Under the pieces are notes generated by a model. The model ran no database searches, was not told the DNA's origin, and was given only the letters and a program-made list of their open reading frames with translations. Made by a program: the position numbers and the translations under genes. A stretch of 64,000 nucleotides of DNA from Enterobacter sp. Bisph1 (GTDB lineage Bacteria > Pseudomonadota > Gammaproteobacteria > Enterobacterales > Enterobacteriaceae). Positions 46,001-55,324 of this stretch are shown one piece after another (positions within the stretch are counted from its first letter, which is position 1; each line of letters starts with the position of its first letter). The stretch lies in the NCBI RefSeq assembly GCF_000814905.1, contig NZ_JXAG01000053.1, positions 1-64,000 of the forward strand, given 5' to 3'.

Positions 46001-46336
46001 TTTCTTTCCCCGGAAGCACTTCACTTCACAATAATTTCACATTTATATTAACACATTATTGACAATTCATCTTGTCAACCGCCAACAACGCGTGCTTTCC
46101 CGCGTGGCGTCTGGTCTTGTGGCTCATTTATCAATATTTTAAGAACTGAGCGTCAGACCCTGTTTCGGGGTATATGTACCCGTTTCTGCGATCTAACTCA
46201 ACCTTTTTCACTACAATGATGTGACTTTTTACACGAACGGATTTTACATAAAATAAACAAATACGGGGAAGGCGAAGTGGTTTCTCGTTGACATGCATCA
46301 AAAAAGGGAGCGTTTTTCGCTCCCTGGCATAGGGGA
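46001..46336. other. 336-base intergenic region between bcr and yejG
   Basis: No gene is supported; the minus-strand frame running 46131-46424 lacks a ribosome site and overlaps the bcr terminator. It contains a perfect inverted repeat TTGACAA (46059-46065) / TTGTCAA (46072-46078) in the AT-rich stretch expected to hold the yejG promoter, and a small GGGTA/TACCC hairpin near 46167-46180. Confidence 0.4.
46299..46325 (-). terminator. Terminator of bcr
   Basis: Minus strand: AGGGAGCG/CGCTCCCT stem (46305-46312 and 46318-46325) followed by a T-run, twelve bases after the bcr stop. Confidence 0.9.
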
Positions 46337-47530
46337 TTAGCCTGTTTTTTTCGATCGCGACGCGTAGAGATAAAAGAGGATCGAACAGGTGGCACAGAAG
46401 GTGATGGACCAAATCATTGGCCACGCGGAATTAAAGGTTGCCAGCGATAGCAGCGCCCCGACGATGGCACCAATGCCAAAGCGGAAGGTTCCCGCCAGCG
46501 ATGACGCAGTACCGGCCATATGCGGAAACTCATCAAGAATCACAGCCATCGCGTTTGACGCCACCAGCGATACGCAGCCGACAAACGCCGCCACGCCCAG
46601 CACCAGCGACCAGAAGCCAACATCTAACAATGCGGTCACCACCATCCACAGCGCCATTGCAAACTGGATCCACAGCCCGCTGCGGAACATATTCAGCGCG
46701 CCGACGCGACGAACAATGCGGCCATTGACGATGGTGGTCACAATCAGAAAAACAATGTTCAGCGCAAAGTAGTAGCCAAAATTCTGCGGCGAAACGTGGT
46801 TGATTTCGATATAGACAAACGGCCCGGCGCTAAGAAAAGAGAACATCCCGGCAAAGCTAAAACCGCTCGCCAGCATATAGCTCAGCACCCGTTTGTGGCG
46901 AAACAGCGAGGCGAAGTTGCCAAGCGTGGTGCGAATATGGAATTTTTGCCGTTTCTCAACGGGCAGGGTTTCGCGGATGAAAAAGGCAATCATCGCCGAT
47001 GCCATGAGCGCGGCTATCGCCAGAATCCAGAAAATCGCATGCCAGCTAAACCACACCAGTACCGCACCACCCACCATCGGCGCCAGCAGCGGAGCAATGG
47101 TGGTCACCAGCATCACAAAGGACATCATGCGCGAGAACTCTTCGCGCGGGTAGATATCCCGCATCAGGGCGTTAATCACCACGCTTGCCGCCGCAGCCGC
47201 CAGGCCGTGGAAGAAGCGCATGGTAATTAACTGTTCAATACTCTGCGCCAGCGCACAGGCCACGGCGGCTGCGGCAAAAACCAGCGTTCCGCCGAGAATC
47301 ACCGGCTTACGTCCAATGCTGTCCGCCATCGGGCCATACAACAGTTGCCCAACCGCAAAGCCTAAAATGTAGGTGCTCAGGGTCATCTGCGCGCTGCCCG
47401 CCGGTACGCCAAACTGTTCGGCAATCACCGGCAGCGCGGGCAGATACATATCTATCGATAACGGCATCAGCATGGCCAACAGGCCAAGAATAAAGACAAT
47501 GCTCAGTGATGAGTGTGGCCTGCGGGTCAC
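46337..47530 (-). CDS. bcr: Bcr/CflA-family multidrug efflux MFS transporter
   Basis: A 397-residue, 12-segment drug:proton antiporter of the DHA1 family, known for bicyclomycin and sulfonamide efflux. The DHA1 signatures [17 protein letters not shown] [20 protein letters not shown] and [19 protein letters not shown] are clear. Nearly the E. coli length (396). It starts 14 bases after rsuA, so the two are probably co-transcribed. Confidence 0.96.
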   Translation of the reverse strand: MTRRPHSSLSIVFILGLLAMLMPLSIDMYLPALPVIAEQFGVPAGSAQMTLSTYILGFAVGQLLYGPMADSIGRKPVILGGTLVFAAAAVACALAQSIEQLITMRFFHGLAAAAASVVINALMRDIYPREEFSRMMSFVMLVTTIAPLLAPMVGGAVLVWFSWHAIFWILAIAALMASAMIAFFIRETLPVEKRQKFHIRTTLGNFASLFRHKRVLSYMLASGFSFAGMFSFLSAGPFVYIEINHVSPQNFGYYFALNIVFLIVTTIVNGRIVRRVGALNMFRSGLWIQFAMALWMVVTALLDVGFWSLVLGVAAFVGCVSLVASNAMAVILDEFPHMAGTASSLAGTFRFGIGAIVGALLSLATFNSAWPMIWSITFCATCSILFYLYASRSKKTG

Positions 47531-47544
47531 GTGAATCTCCTGAA

Positions 47545-48252
47545 TTAGCGGGATGGCATGCCAACGCTGGCAATTTCTTCTTCGGTTAACGGACGGTATT
47601 CGCCCGGCGCAAGATCGTCGTCCAGCGCGATTGCGCCGATGCGCTCACGGTGCAGGCCAACCACGTGATTACCCACGGCGGCAAACATGCGTTTTACCTG
47701 ATGGTAGCGCCCTTCACTGATGGTTAAACGCACCTGCGTGGGGGTGATAACTTCCAGCAGCGCAGGCTTGGTGAGATCTTTTTCATTATGCAGCTGTACG
47801 CCGCGGGCAAACTGCTCAGCGGTATCCTCGGACACCGGTGATTCCAGCGTGACGAGATAGGTTTTATCGCACTGGTGGCGTGGGGAAGTGATGCGGTGCG
47901 ACCATTGACCATCGTCGGTCATCAACACTAAACCGGTGGTATCAATGTCCAGACGCCCTGCCGCATGCAGTTTATGCGCGACCGGTTCATCGAGGAAATA
48001 GAGCACCGTCGGATGATCAGGATCGTCCGTCGAGCAGACATAGCCTTCCGGTTTGTGCAGCATAAAATAGCGCGGGCCTGTTTGCTGAACGAGGGTGTTA
48101 CCGTCATATTCCACCTCGTGTTCGGGCTGCAGTTTGAAAGCGGTATCTCTGACAATGTCGCCATTGACGGTAACGCGCTGACCGCGGATTTCACGCCCGG
48201 CAATAGCGCGGCTGACGCCGAGTTGCTGAGCGATAAACTTATCAAGTCGCAT
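47545..48252 (-). CDS. rsuA: 16S rRNA pseudouridine(516) synthase RsuA
   Basis: A 235-residue enzyme with an N-terminal S4 RNA-binding domain ([20 protein letters not shown]) and the RsuA-type catalytic domain with the Asp in [17 protein letters not shown]. It modifies U516 of 16S rRNA. The [20 protein letters not shown] block is typical of the family. Four residues longer than E. coli RsuA at the C-terminus. Confidence 0.96.
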   Translation of the reverse strand: MRLDKFIAQQLGVSRAIAGREIRGQRVTVNGDIVRDTAFKLQPEHEVEYDGNTLVQQTGPRYFMLHKPEGYVCSTDDPDHPTVLYFLDEPVAHKLHAAGRLDIDTTGLVLMTDDGQWSHRITSPRHQCDKTYLVTLESPVSEDTAEQFARGVQLHNEKDLTKPALLEVITPTQVRLTISEGRYHQVKRMFAAVGNHVVGLHRERIGAIALDDDLAPGEYRPLTEEEIASVGMPSR

Positions 48253-48401
48253 GAAATTTTTTTGCCTGTATGGTGCTGGGTGCGGGCAATGCGCCCAAAA
48301 AGAGAAATGAGTACCCTGACAGTATAACGAGCATCACAGACCGCTCAAAGGAAAGATTCGTGGCATACTGTGCCGCGTGAATGTGTAACGCCTGCGAGAC
48401 A

Positions 48402-50162
48402 ATGACTTTTACCTTACGCCCTTATCAACGCGAGGCGGTCGACGCCACCCTCGCCCATTTTCGCCACCATGCAGAACCTGCGGTGATTGTGCTGCCCACC
48501 GGCGCGGGCAAAAGCCTGGTTATCGCCGAACTGGCGCGGCTGGCGCGCGGTCGCGTGTTGGTGCTGGCGCATGTTAAAGAGCTGGTGGCGCAAAACCACG
48601 CCAAGTATCTCGCGCTGGGGCTGGAGGCCGATATTTTTGCCGCCGGGCTGAAAAGCAAACAGAGCCACGGCAAAGTGGTTTTTGGCAGCGTCCAGTCCGT
48701 GGCACGTAATCTGGCGCAGTTTCAAAACGAGTTCTCCCTGCTGATTATCGATGAGTGCCATCGCATCAGCGACGATGATGACAGCCAGTATCAGCAAATC
48801 CTTAACCATTTACGTGAAGTCAATCCGCAGCTGCGCCTGCTGGGCCTGACCGCCACGCCGTTTCGCCTCGGTAAAGGCTGGATCTACCGCTTTCATTATC
48901 ACGGCATGGTGCGCGGCGATGAAAAAGCGCTGTTTCGTGACTGCATCTATGAGCTGCCGCTGCGTTATATGATTAAGCACGGCTTTCTGACGCCGCCGGA
49001 GCGGCTGGATATGCCGGTGGTGCAGTATGATTTCAGCCGGTTGCAGACGCAAAGCAATGGCCTGTTTAGCGAAGCCGATCTGAATCGCGAGTTGAAAAAG
49101 CAGCAGCGTATTACGCCGCACATTGTCAGCCAGATCGTTGAATTTGCCGAGACGCGCAAAGGGGCGATGATCTTTGCCGCCACCGTCGAGCACGCGAAAG
49201 AGATAACAGGCCTGCTGCCCGCCAACGATGCGGCGCTGATCACCGGTGAAACCCCTGGCCCGCAGCGCGATGCCTTAATTGAGGCCTTTAAAAATCAGCA
49301 GTTTCGCTTCCTGGTGAATGTCGCGGTGTTAACAACCGGCTTTGATGCGCCTCATGTCGATCTGATTGCTATTCTGCGCCCCACAGAATCCGTCAGCCTC
49401 TATCAGCAGATTGTCGGTCGCGGCCTGCGCCTTGCGCCGGGTAAAACCGACTGCCTGATCCTCGATTATGCCGGTAACCCACACGATCTGTATGCACCAG
49501 AGATCGGCGCGCCAAAAGGCAAAAGTGATAACGTGCCGGTGCAGGTGTTCTGTCCGGCCTGCGGTTTTGCCAATACCTTTTGGGGAAAAACCACCGCCGA
49601 CGGCACGCTGATTGAGCATTTTGGCCGCCGCTGCCAGGGCTGGCTGGAAGATGATGAAGGCCAGCGTGAACAGTGCGATTTCCGCTTTCGCTTTAAAAAC
49701 TGTCCGCAGTGCAATGCGGAAAACGATATCGCTGCCCGCCGCTGTCGCACCTGCGACGCGGTACTGGTCGATCCGGACGATATGCTCAAAGCGGCATTAA
49801 AATTGAAAGATGCCCTGGTGCTGCGCTGCAGCGGCATGACGCTTAACCACGGTGCGGATGAGAAAGGCGAATGGCTGAAAATCACCTATCACGATGAAGA
49901 TGGCGCAGAGGTGAGCGAGCGCTTTCGTCTGCAAACCCCTGCTCAGCGCACCGCCTTTGAACAGCTCTTTATGCGCCCGCATACGCGTACGCCCGGCGTG
50001 CCGCTGCGCTGGATTGTTGCGGCGGATATCGTGGCGCAGCAGGTGCTGTTACGCCATCCCGATTTCGTGGTCGCCCGTCTTAAAGGTCAGTACTGGCAAG
50101 TGCGTGAGAAAGTGTTCGATTATGAAGGCCGTTTTCGTCGGGCGCATGAATTACGCGGATAA
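48402..50162 (+). CDS. radD: DNA repair helicase-like protein RadD (YejH)
   Basis: A 586-residue superfamily 2 ATPase, the E. coli length from ATG 48402 ([19 protein letters not shown]). Walker A is PTGAGKS, motif II is IIDECHRI (DECH) and motif VI is [14 protein letters not shown] zinc-binding C-terminal region holds CxxC pairs (CPACGF, CPQC, CRTC). RadD acts in double-strand break repair and recombination and interacts with SSB; the phenylalanine-type SSB site cannot be judged here. It is divergent from rsuA. Confidence 0.95.
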   Translation: MTFTLRPYQREAVDATLAHFRHHAEPAVIVLPTGAGKSLVIAELARLARGRVLVLAHVKELVAQNHAKYLALGLEADIFAAGLKSKQSHGKVVFGSVQSVARNLAQFQNEFSLLIIDECHRISDDDDSQYQQILNHLREVNPQLRLLGLTATPFRLGKGWIYRFHYHGMVRGDEKALFRDCIYELPLRYMIKHGFLTPPERLDMPVVQYDFSRLQTQSNGLFSEADLNRELKKQQRITPHIVSQIVEFAETRKGAMIFAATVEHAKEITGLLPANDAALITGETPGPQRDALIEAFKNQQFRFLVNVAVLTTGFDAPHVDLIAILRPTESVSLYQQIVGRGLRLAPGKTDCLILDYAGNPHDLYAPEIGAPKGKSDNVPVQVFCPACGFANTFWGKTTADGTLIEHFGRRCQGWLEDDEGQREQCDFRFRFKNCPQCNAENDIAARRCRTCDAVLVDPDDMLKAALKLKDALVLRCSGMTLNHGADEKGEWLKITYHDEDGAEVSERFRLQTPAQRTAFEQLFMRPHTRTPGVPLRWIVAADIVAQQVLLRHPDFVVARLKGQYWQVREKVFDYEGRFRRAHELRG

Positions 50163-50286
50163 GTGTGCTTTTAATTGATGTATCGGCTATTCGAGGATAG
50201 AATACCGCCCGCTTTTGCATCCGCAAAGCCGATCATCTGCCTGTTGCTGGGTCGCCTGTAACAGGAATTATTAAAGAGAGATTTAA

Positions 50287-50571
50287 ATGTTTACTATTAA
50301 CGCAGAAGTACGTAAAGAGCAGGGTAAGGGTGCGAGCCGCCGCCTGCGCGCAGCGAACAAGTTCCCGGCTATCGTTTACGGTGGAACTGAAGCGCCGATC
50401 GCTATCGAACTGGATCATGACAAACTGTGGAACCTGCAGTCTAAAGCTGAATTCTACAACGAAGTTGTGACTATCGCGCTCGATGGCAAAGAAGTAAAAG
50501 TGAAAGTTCAGGCTGTACAGCGTCACGCGTACAAACCGAAACTGTCTCACATCGACTTCGTTCGCGCTTAA
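50287..50571 (+). CDS. rplY: 50S ribosomal protein L25
   Basis: A 94-residue 5S rRNA-binding ribosomal protein, the short L25 type without the CTC extension, nearly identical to E. coli ([20 protein letters not shown]). Ribosome site AAAGAGAG precedes the ATG. Codon use is that of a highly expressed gene. A strong terminator follows. Confidence 0.98.
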   Translation: MFTINAEVRKEQGKGASRRLRAANKFPAIVYGGTEAPIAIELDHDKLWNLQSKAEFYNEVVTIALDGKEVKVKVQAVQRHAYKPKLSHIDFVRA

Positions 50572-50587
50572 TCGCCGACAAGTTGTG

Positions 50588-50614
50588 AAAAAACCCGCTA
50601 CGGCGGGTTTTTTT
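50588..50614 (+). terminator. Terminator of rplY
   Basis: AAACCCGC (50591-50598) and GCGGGTTT (50603-50610) form an 8-bp stem followed by TTTT; the preceding A-run makes it usable from either side, including the convergent yejK transcript. Confidence 0.92.
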
Positions 50615-50672
50615 ATGCCAGTGCACGGCGAAAAGCATGACGAAAACCTGCCCGCAGGCAGGTATCGAGAGT

Positions 50673-51680
50673 TTACTTCCCGCCCGACAGACGACGCTGC
50701 AGCTGATCGCGCAGATTCGGCGGCGTACCTTTAATCGTCAGGGTATCCGTCATCGGATCCCAGAAAATGCGTTCGCCAAGCAGTAGCGCATCAAAATTGA
50801 TGGTCAGACCGCCGCCGCTGCCGGCATATTTGGTCAATTGACGCAGCGTACTGCGATCCGCCGGGAAACTCTCTTCCAGTTCATAGCCCTGGCCTGCGGT
50901 AAACTCTTCGAAGCTCACTTCGCTTACACCAGCCAGCTCTTTCGAGAGCGAGGCCAGCTCAATCTCTTCCCCCGCCTGCAATTGCTCATTGCAGTAGCTG
51001 TAAACCTGCTGGCGCACCGTCTGGCGCTCTGATTTATCCAGATCGGCCTGAGCGGTAAAATCATCGACCGCCTGCAGCAGCCCGCGGTTCTGCGCTTTGG
51101 CGTTCAGCCCCTCTTCAGCCCCGAGGAAATCCATAAAGAAGTCGGCGACTTTACGCCCTACCCGGCCTTTCAGGAAGGTGAGATAGCGCGTTGATTCCGG
51201 GTTGGTTTCCCACTCCGTCAGATCGATACGCGCCACGATATCCGCATGGTTAATGTCCAGATAGTGCGTGGAGCTGATATCCAGATTTTCATTGACGCGC
51301 ATGCTGCTTAAGTTGTTCAGCACCGCAACCAGCAGATATTCCACCGCCAGGTAGCGATAGTGACAGAACAGCACAATTCCGCCGTCGGCGAACGGGTATT
51401 TCGCCAGTTCATCACGTAAGCGCCCGGTTGCCGCGCGGCTAAAGGCCAGGAACTCCTCTTCGCCCTGACGCTGAAGACGCAGCGCCTGCGCCAGTTCGCT
51501 GTCGGCATTAAACAGGCCGTAGGCTTTGTTTTTCGCGCTGTAGACCCGGTGCAGTTCGGCCACCATCTCTTCAACAGGCGCTGTAGGTTCAAGCAAAGAA
51601 TCGCGCAGCACCAGTTCAAGGGTTTGCTCATCGCGTTTGATAAGCTGATGCAGGGCAATCTGGTTGATGTCCAGACTCAT
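50673..51680 (-). CDS. yejK: Nucleoid-associated protein YejK (NdpA)
   Basis: A 335-residue spermidine-nucleoid-associated protein, the E. coli length from ATG 51680 ([20 protein letters not shown]); the frame extends 11 codons upstream without homology. In E. coli it copurifies with the nucleoid and affects topoisomerase activity. The block [19 protein letters not shown] near the C-terminus is strongly conserved. It is divergent from yejL. Confidence 0.95.
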   Translation of the reverse strand: MSLDINQIALHQLIKRDEQTLELVLRDSLLEPTAPVEEMVAELHRVYSAKNKAYGLFNADSELAQALRLQRQGEEEFLAFSRAATGRLRDELAKYPFADGGIVLFCHYRYLAVEYLLVAVLNNLSSMRVNENLDISSTHYLDINHADIVARIDLTEWETNPESTRYLTFLKGRVGRKVADFFMDFLGAEEGLNAKAQNRGLLQAVDDFTAQADLDKSERQTVRQQVYSYCNEQLQAGEEIELASLSKELAGVSEVSFEEFTAGQGYELEESFPADRSTLRQLTKYAGSGGGLTINFDALLLGERIFWDPMTDTLTIKGTPPNLRDQLQRRLSGGK

Positions 51681-51813
51681 GATAAACTCTCCTTTTAGAC
51701 CGGCGGTATTCAACCACCACCAACGCGACTGTGCAACTGCTGATAAAAAAGCAGAAAAAAAGCTGTTGCTACGGTAATATGTTGCCCTTTCATGAACAGA
51801 CTGATTTCGATTT

Positions 51814-52041
51814 ATGCCACAAATCTCCCGCTACAGTGATGAACACGTAGAACAGCTCCTTAGCGAACTGGCTAACGTGCTGGAAAAACACCAGGCTCCG
51901 ACCGACCTGTCCCTGATGGTGCTGGGCAATATGGTGACGAACCTGATTAACACCAGCGTCGCGCCAGCGCAGCGTCAGGCTATCGCGAAGTCGTTCGCGC
52001 AGGCGTTACAATCGTCTATTGGCGACGACAAAGCGCATTAA
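51814..52041 (+). CDS. yejL: DUF1414 protein YejL
   Basis: A 75-residue helical protein of unknown function (UPF0352), same length and nearly same sequence as E. coli YejL ([20 protein letters not shown]). It starts 18 bases before yejM after its stop and is likely co-transcribed with it. Confidence 0.95.
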   Translation: MPQISRYSDEHVEQLLSELANVLEKHQAPTDLSLMVLGNMVTNLINTSVAPAQRQAIAKSFAQALQSSIGDDKAH

Positions 52042-52059
52042 GGGAAATAGCGACAATTT

Positions 52060-53820
52060 ATGGTGACTCATCGTCAGCGCTACCGTGAAAAAGTCTCCCA
52101 GATGGTTAGCTGGGGGCACTGGTTCGCGTTGTTCAACATTTTGTTGGCCATCGTGCTCGGTAGCCGCTATCTGTTTGTTGCCGACTGGCCGACCACCCTC
52201 TCCGGACGAATTTATTCTTATTTGAGCGTGGTCGGGCATTTTAGCTTTCTGGTGTTTGCCACCTATTTACTGGTGCTGTTCCCGCTGACCTTTATCGTTA
52301 TGTCCCAGCGGTTGATGCGGGTGCTCTCGGCCCTGCTGGCAACCGCCGGAATGACGCTGCTGCTGATCGACAGCGAAGTGTTTACCCGTTTTCACCTGCA
52401 TCTCAATCCGGTGGTCTGGGAGCTGGTGATTAACCCGGACCAGAACGAAACTGCCCGCGACTGGCAGCTGATGTTTATCAGCGTGCCGGTGATCCTGCTG
52501 ATTGAGATGCTGTTTGCCACCTGGAGCTGGCAGAAGCTGCGCAGCCTGACGCGCCGCCGCCATTATGCGAAACCGCTGGCCGCCTTTTTCTTCGTCGCCT
52601 TTATCGCAACCCATGTGATGTACATTTGGGCTGACGCTAATTTCTATCGTCCGATTACCATGCAGCGGGCGAATTTACCTCTCTCCTACCCGATGACCGC
52701 ACGCCGATTCCTGGAAAAACACGGGCTGCTTGATGCGCAGGATTACCAGCGCCGCCTGGTGGAACAAGGCAATCCCGAAGCGGTTTCGGTGCAGTATCCG
52801 TTAAGTGAACTGCGCTATCAGGATATGGGATCGGGCCAGAACGTTCTGCTGATTACCGTCGACGGCCTCAACTATTCGCGTTATGAAAAACAGATGCCGC
52901 AGCTGGCGAGCTTCGCCGAGCAAAACGTGAACTTCACACAGCATATGAGCTCGGGCAACAGCGCGGACGATGGCTATTTCGGCCTGTTTTACGGCATTTC
53001 CCCAAGCTATATGGATGGCGTGCTGTCGGCGCGCATCCCGGCGGCGTTGATTACCGCTTTCAACCAGCAGGGTTATCAGTTAGGCCTGTTCTCCTCCGAT
53101 GGCTTTAGCAGCCCGCTTTATCGTCAGGCGCTGCTGTCGGATTTCTCGCTGCCCGCCGCCAAAGCGCAGAGCGATGAAGAGACCGCCAACCAGTGGATCA
53201 ACTGGCTTGGGCATTATGCCCAGGATGATAACCGTTGGTTCTCGTGGATTTCCTTAAACGGCACCGCCACGGTTGATATGACGCAGCCCGGTTTTGCCCG
53301 CAAATATGGCCGCGCCGCCTCACAGGTGGATGCGCAGATCGCCCGCGTGCTTGACGCTCTGCGCGCCGCCGGTAAGCTCGACGACACGGTGGTGATTATC
53401 ACCGCCGGTTACGGCATCCCGGGAAGCAAAGAGGACAGCCATTTTGAGTGGTCGCGCAGCCATCTGCATGTACCGCTCGTCGTGCACTGGCCGGGCACCC
53501 CGGCGCAGCGGATCGTTAAGCTTACGGGCCATAAAGATATTATGACTACCCTGATGCAGCGCCTGCTGCACGTCACTACGCCCGCGAATGAGTATTCCCA
53601 GGGTCAGGACTTGTTTAACGCTGCGCGCCGTCATAACTGGGTTACCGCGGCGAATAACAGCGTGCTGGCGATTACCACACCGGAACTAACGCTGGTGCTG
53701 AATCAGAACGGGAATTACCAGACGTGGAATACGCAGGGTGAAAAAATTCACGATCAGAAACCGCAGCTCAGTTTACTGCTGCAGGTTCTGACGGATGAAA
53801 AACGTTTTATCGCTAACTGA
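52060..53820 (+). CDS. yejM: Inner-membrane LPS-control protein YejM (LapC/PbgA)
   Basis: A 586-residue protein, the E. coli length, with five N-terminal membrane helices (about residues 20-190) and a periplasmic domain of the sulfatase/phosphoethanolamine-transferase fold (ITVDGLNYSRYEKQMPQLAS, ISLNGTATVDM, HFEWSRSHLHVPLVVHWPG). In enterics it senses LPS at the inner membrane and restrains LpxC degradation through LapB/FtsH; it is essential in E. coli through its membrane part. Downstream lies tRNA-Pro. Confidence 0.96.
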   Translation: MVTHRQRYREKVSQMVSWGHWFALFNILLAIVLGSRYLFVADWPTTLSGRIYSYLSVVGHFSFLVFATYLLVLFPLTFIVMSQRLMRVLSALLATAGMTLLLIDSEVFTRFHLHLNPVVWELVINPDQNETARDWQLMFISVPVILLIEMLFATWSWQKLRSLTRRRHYAKPLAAFFFVAFIATHVMYIWADANFYRPITMQRANLPLSYPMTARRFLEKHGLLDAQDYQRRLVEQGNPEAVSVQYPLSELRYQDMGSGQNVLLITVDGLNYSRYEKQMPQLASFAEQNVNFTQHMSSGNSADDGYFGLFYGISPSYMDGVLSARIPAALITAFNQQGYQLGLFSSDGFSSPLYRQALLSDFSLPAAKAQSDEETANQWINWLGHYAQDDNRWFSWISLNGTATVDMTQPGFARKYGRAASQVDAQIARVLDALRAAGKLDDTVVIITAGYGIPGSKEDSHFEWSRSHLHVPLVVHWPGTPAQRIVKLTGHKDIMTTLMQRLLHVTTPANEYSQGQDLFNAARRHNWVTAANNSVLAITTPELTLVLNQNGNYQTWNTQGEKIHDQKPQLSLLLQVLTDEKRFIAN

Positions 53821-53896
53821 TTGATTAATTATGAATCACTCAGCGTGTCCTTGACTTGCAATCAGCGATGAAAAGGGTACTATTAGCGCCACATGT

Positions 53897-53973
53897 CGGC
53901 ACGTAGCGCAGCCTGGTAGCGCACTGTCATGGGGTGTCAGGGGTCGGAGGTTCAAATCCTCTCGTGCCGACCA
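53897..53973 (+). tRNA. proL: tRNA-Pro (GGG)
   Basis: A 77-base tRNA with encoded CCA (53971-53973). The acceptor stem CGGCACG pairs with CGTGCCG, the T-arm contains GGTTCAAATCC, and the anticodon loop ATGGGGT (53929-53935) gives anticodon GGG. Compared with the E. coli proL sequence as I recall it, one anticodon-stem C-G pair is T-A here, a compensated change. It marks the left border of an accessory island. Confidence 0.97.
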
Positions 53974-54015
53974 AATCATCATTCTGGATGTATCTACTAC
54001 ATACGGAAACCCCAC

Positions 54016-54050
54016 AAAAAACCGCATACTTTTTGAGTTTGCGGTTTTTT
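54016..54050 (+). terminator. Terminator after tRNA-Pro
   Basis: AACCGCA (54020-54026) and TGCGGTT (54040-54046) form a stem followed by a T-run, about 45 bases after the tRNA. Confidence 0.85.
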
Positions 54051-54210
54051 TGTTGCCTGACTCAGCGAGTCGCTCCTCTAAACCACCCGCAAAAAGAGCG
54101 TGATATCGAAGAACTAAGACGAGAAATTTGTTTCAAGAACGTGGCGTGTGCTGAGGAAATGCCAGCATCTCGTTGCGAACGTCTTAACGAAATCTGGCAC
54201 TTCGATGGGC

Positions 54211-54582
54211 TTATTCGCAAGTTATATGTGTGCGTTCAGCACTTCCCTCGATCCATGCTGAACATTTTTTCGCGCTCGCCGGGATTTTCAACGTAACCGT
54301 CTTTTTTGTCCCTTTAAACTGACAAACAAGAAACATAGCGGTGTTGCGTGCTTTAGCCGCAGCCTGCGAATCACTCAGTGTCCATACAGCAGCTTCATCG
54401 GAATCAGGCATCAAAGAACCCATTTCTTCTGGGGGCCCTTCAAATACATCAAGATTAAAGAGCGGGTATTGCTTGTGATTTTCTGTTAGAGACTGTGGGC
54501 ACTCGATTTTTTCAGCATAGCTGAGTCCGGAATAAAGCCAGAAAATAGCACTTAAGGCGAGCGCCCTTTTACTCCACAACAT
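54211..54582 (-). CDS. Small secreted four-cysteine protein (STY0301-like)
   Basis: A 123-residue protein starting at ATG 54582 (MLWSKRALALSAIFWLYSGL), eight bases after GGAGGG. The signal peptide ends near SYA. The mature part has four cysteines (KIECPQSL, FLVCQFKG, KKCSAW, HITCE) that could form two disulfides. The pattern of a small periplasmic protein with IECP near the start and a C-terminal Cys recalls the STY0301 family of uncharacterised enterobacterial proteins. I infer that membership from memory of the pattern. It is the last gene on the minus strand of the island, downstream of the toxin/immunity candidates. Confidence 0.6.
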   Translation of the reverse strand: MLWSKRALALSAIFWLYSGLSYAEKIECPQSLTENHKQYPLFNLDVFEGPPEEMGSLMPDSDEAAVWTLSDSQAAAKARNTAMFLVCQFKGTKKTVTLKIPASAKKCSAWIEGSAERTHITCE

Positions 54583-54684
54583 AGTAATTCCCTCCGACGT
54601 TTTCAGGGCGCGGCTTAGGTACAAATTCATATTCCACTTACTCCCGTAGTGAGATCTATGCGTCTATTGCGGGTTATCACGCCG

Positions 54685-54858
54685 CTAGTGTATGGTCCGT
54701 GCACAATGGCGCAATGCTCCGGCAGACCGTAGTGCCCCTTCTGACACGTCACTGGACGGCTCGTAAATCTCGCCTGGCTTCCCTTTTGATATGTCTAAAT
54801 TAAACTCCACACCCGGGAATCTATCTCTGGTAAAAACGACCAGTGCCCTGAATAACAT
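54685..54858 (-). pseudogene. 57-codon open frame, probable gene fragment
   Basis: On the minus strand ATG 54858 to TAG 54685 encodes MLFRALVVFTRDRFPGVEFN followed by LDISKGKPGEIYEPSSDVSE and GALRSAGALRHCARTIH. The composition looks like a real protein, but there is no good ribosome site and the frame is short. It may be the C-terminal remnant of a longer gene in the island. I do not recognise the family. The rest of the 343 bases between the flanking genes shows nothing else. Confidence 0.35.
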
Positions 54859-54925
54859 CGGAACTAAAACTTTAAACTACCGAATGTATATAATGAAATT
54901 TTAGCTAGCCATAAGTCTTTGTGAT

Positions 54926-55321
54926 TTATAGAAAAAATAATGATTTAACCTTGATACATACTGCAATCATTAATAGTAAGCAACAGCAAGAAAAACCCAC
55001 CAAAAATGTATAGTAGAGCGGTTTCAGGCTACTTATAGAAGCGTAATGTTCACTTTTCTGGGCAAAGTTATAGGCCTGGCTATTCTTTTCTAAAAAAAAG
55101 ATCCTCTTCTTTTCTTTTAGGTGTAGAAAAAAATAACTTATTAGCGGAGAGCCGAAGTAACCCATATTGCAATGCAATAAATAAGGAGGAGGGAAAGTAT
55201 GATTCTTTTGAAAATCGGAAATCAATTTGCGGTAAGTAGTTCTATTGGAAAAATAGAGTAGTATGCTGATTAGCAGGCAAAGAGAAGGAAATATGATTAA
55301 GATCACAATTGCTGACTTCAC
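54926..55321 (-). CDS. Small two-helix membrane protein, candidate immunity protein
   Basis: A 131-residue protein starting at GTG 55321, three bases after the stop of the upstream toxin candidate and with a GAAGAG site inside the end of that gene, so translation is coupled. It has a hydrophobic helix at about residues 3-24 and another at 101-123, with a polar, basic central part. Codons are AT-rich, unlike the core genome. I find no family match. An inner-membrane location next to a predicted pore-forming toxin is the arrangement of colicin-type immunity proteins; this role is inference. Confidence 0.6.
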   Translation of the reverse strand: MKSAIVILIIFPSLCLLISILLYFSNRTTYRKLISDFQKNHTFPPPYLLHCNMGYFGSPLISYFFLHLKEKKRIFFLEKNSQAYNFAQKSEHYASISSLKPLYYTFLVGFSCCCLLLMIAVCIKVKSLFFL

Positions 55322-55324
55322 TCT

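Noticed and set aside
53934..54296. A 120-codon plus-strand frame starting inside tRNA-Pro
   Set aside because: It begins within the tRNA and runs through its terminator and into the opposing secreted-protein gene. The middle part ([20 protein letters not shown]) looks protein-like but has no usable start; at most a relic.
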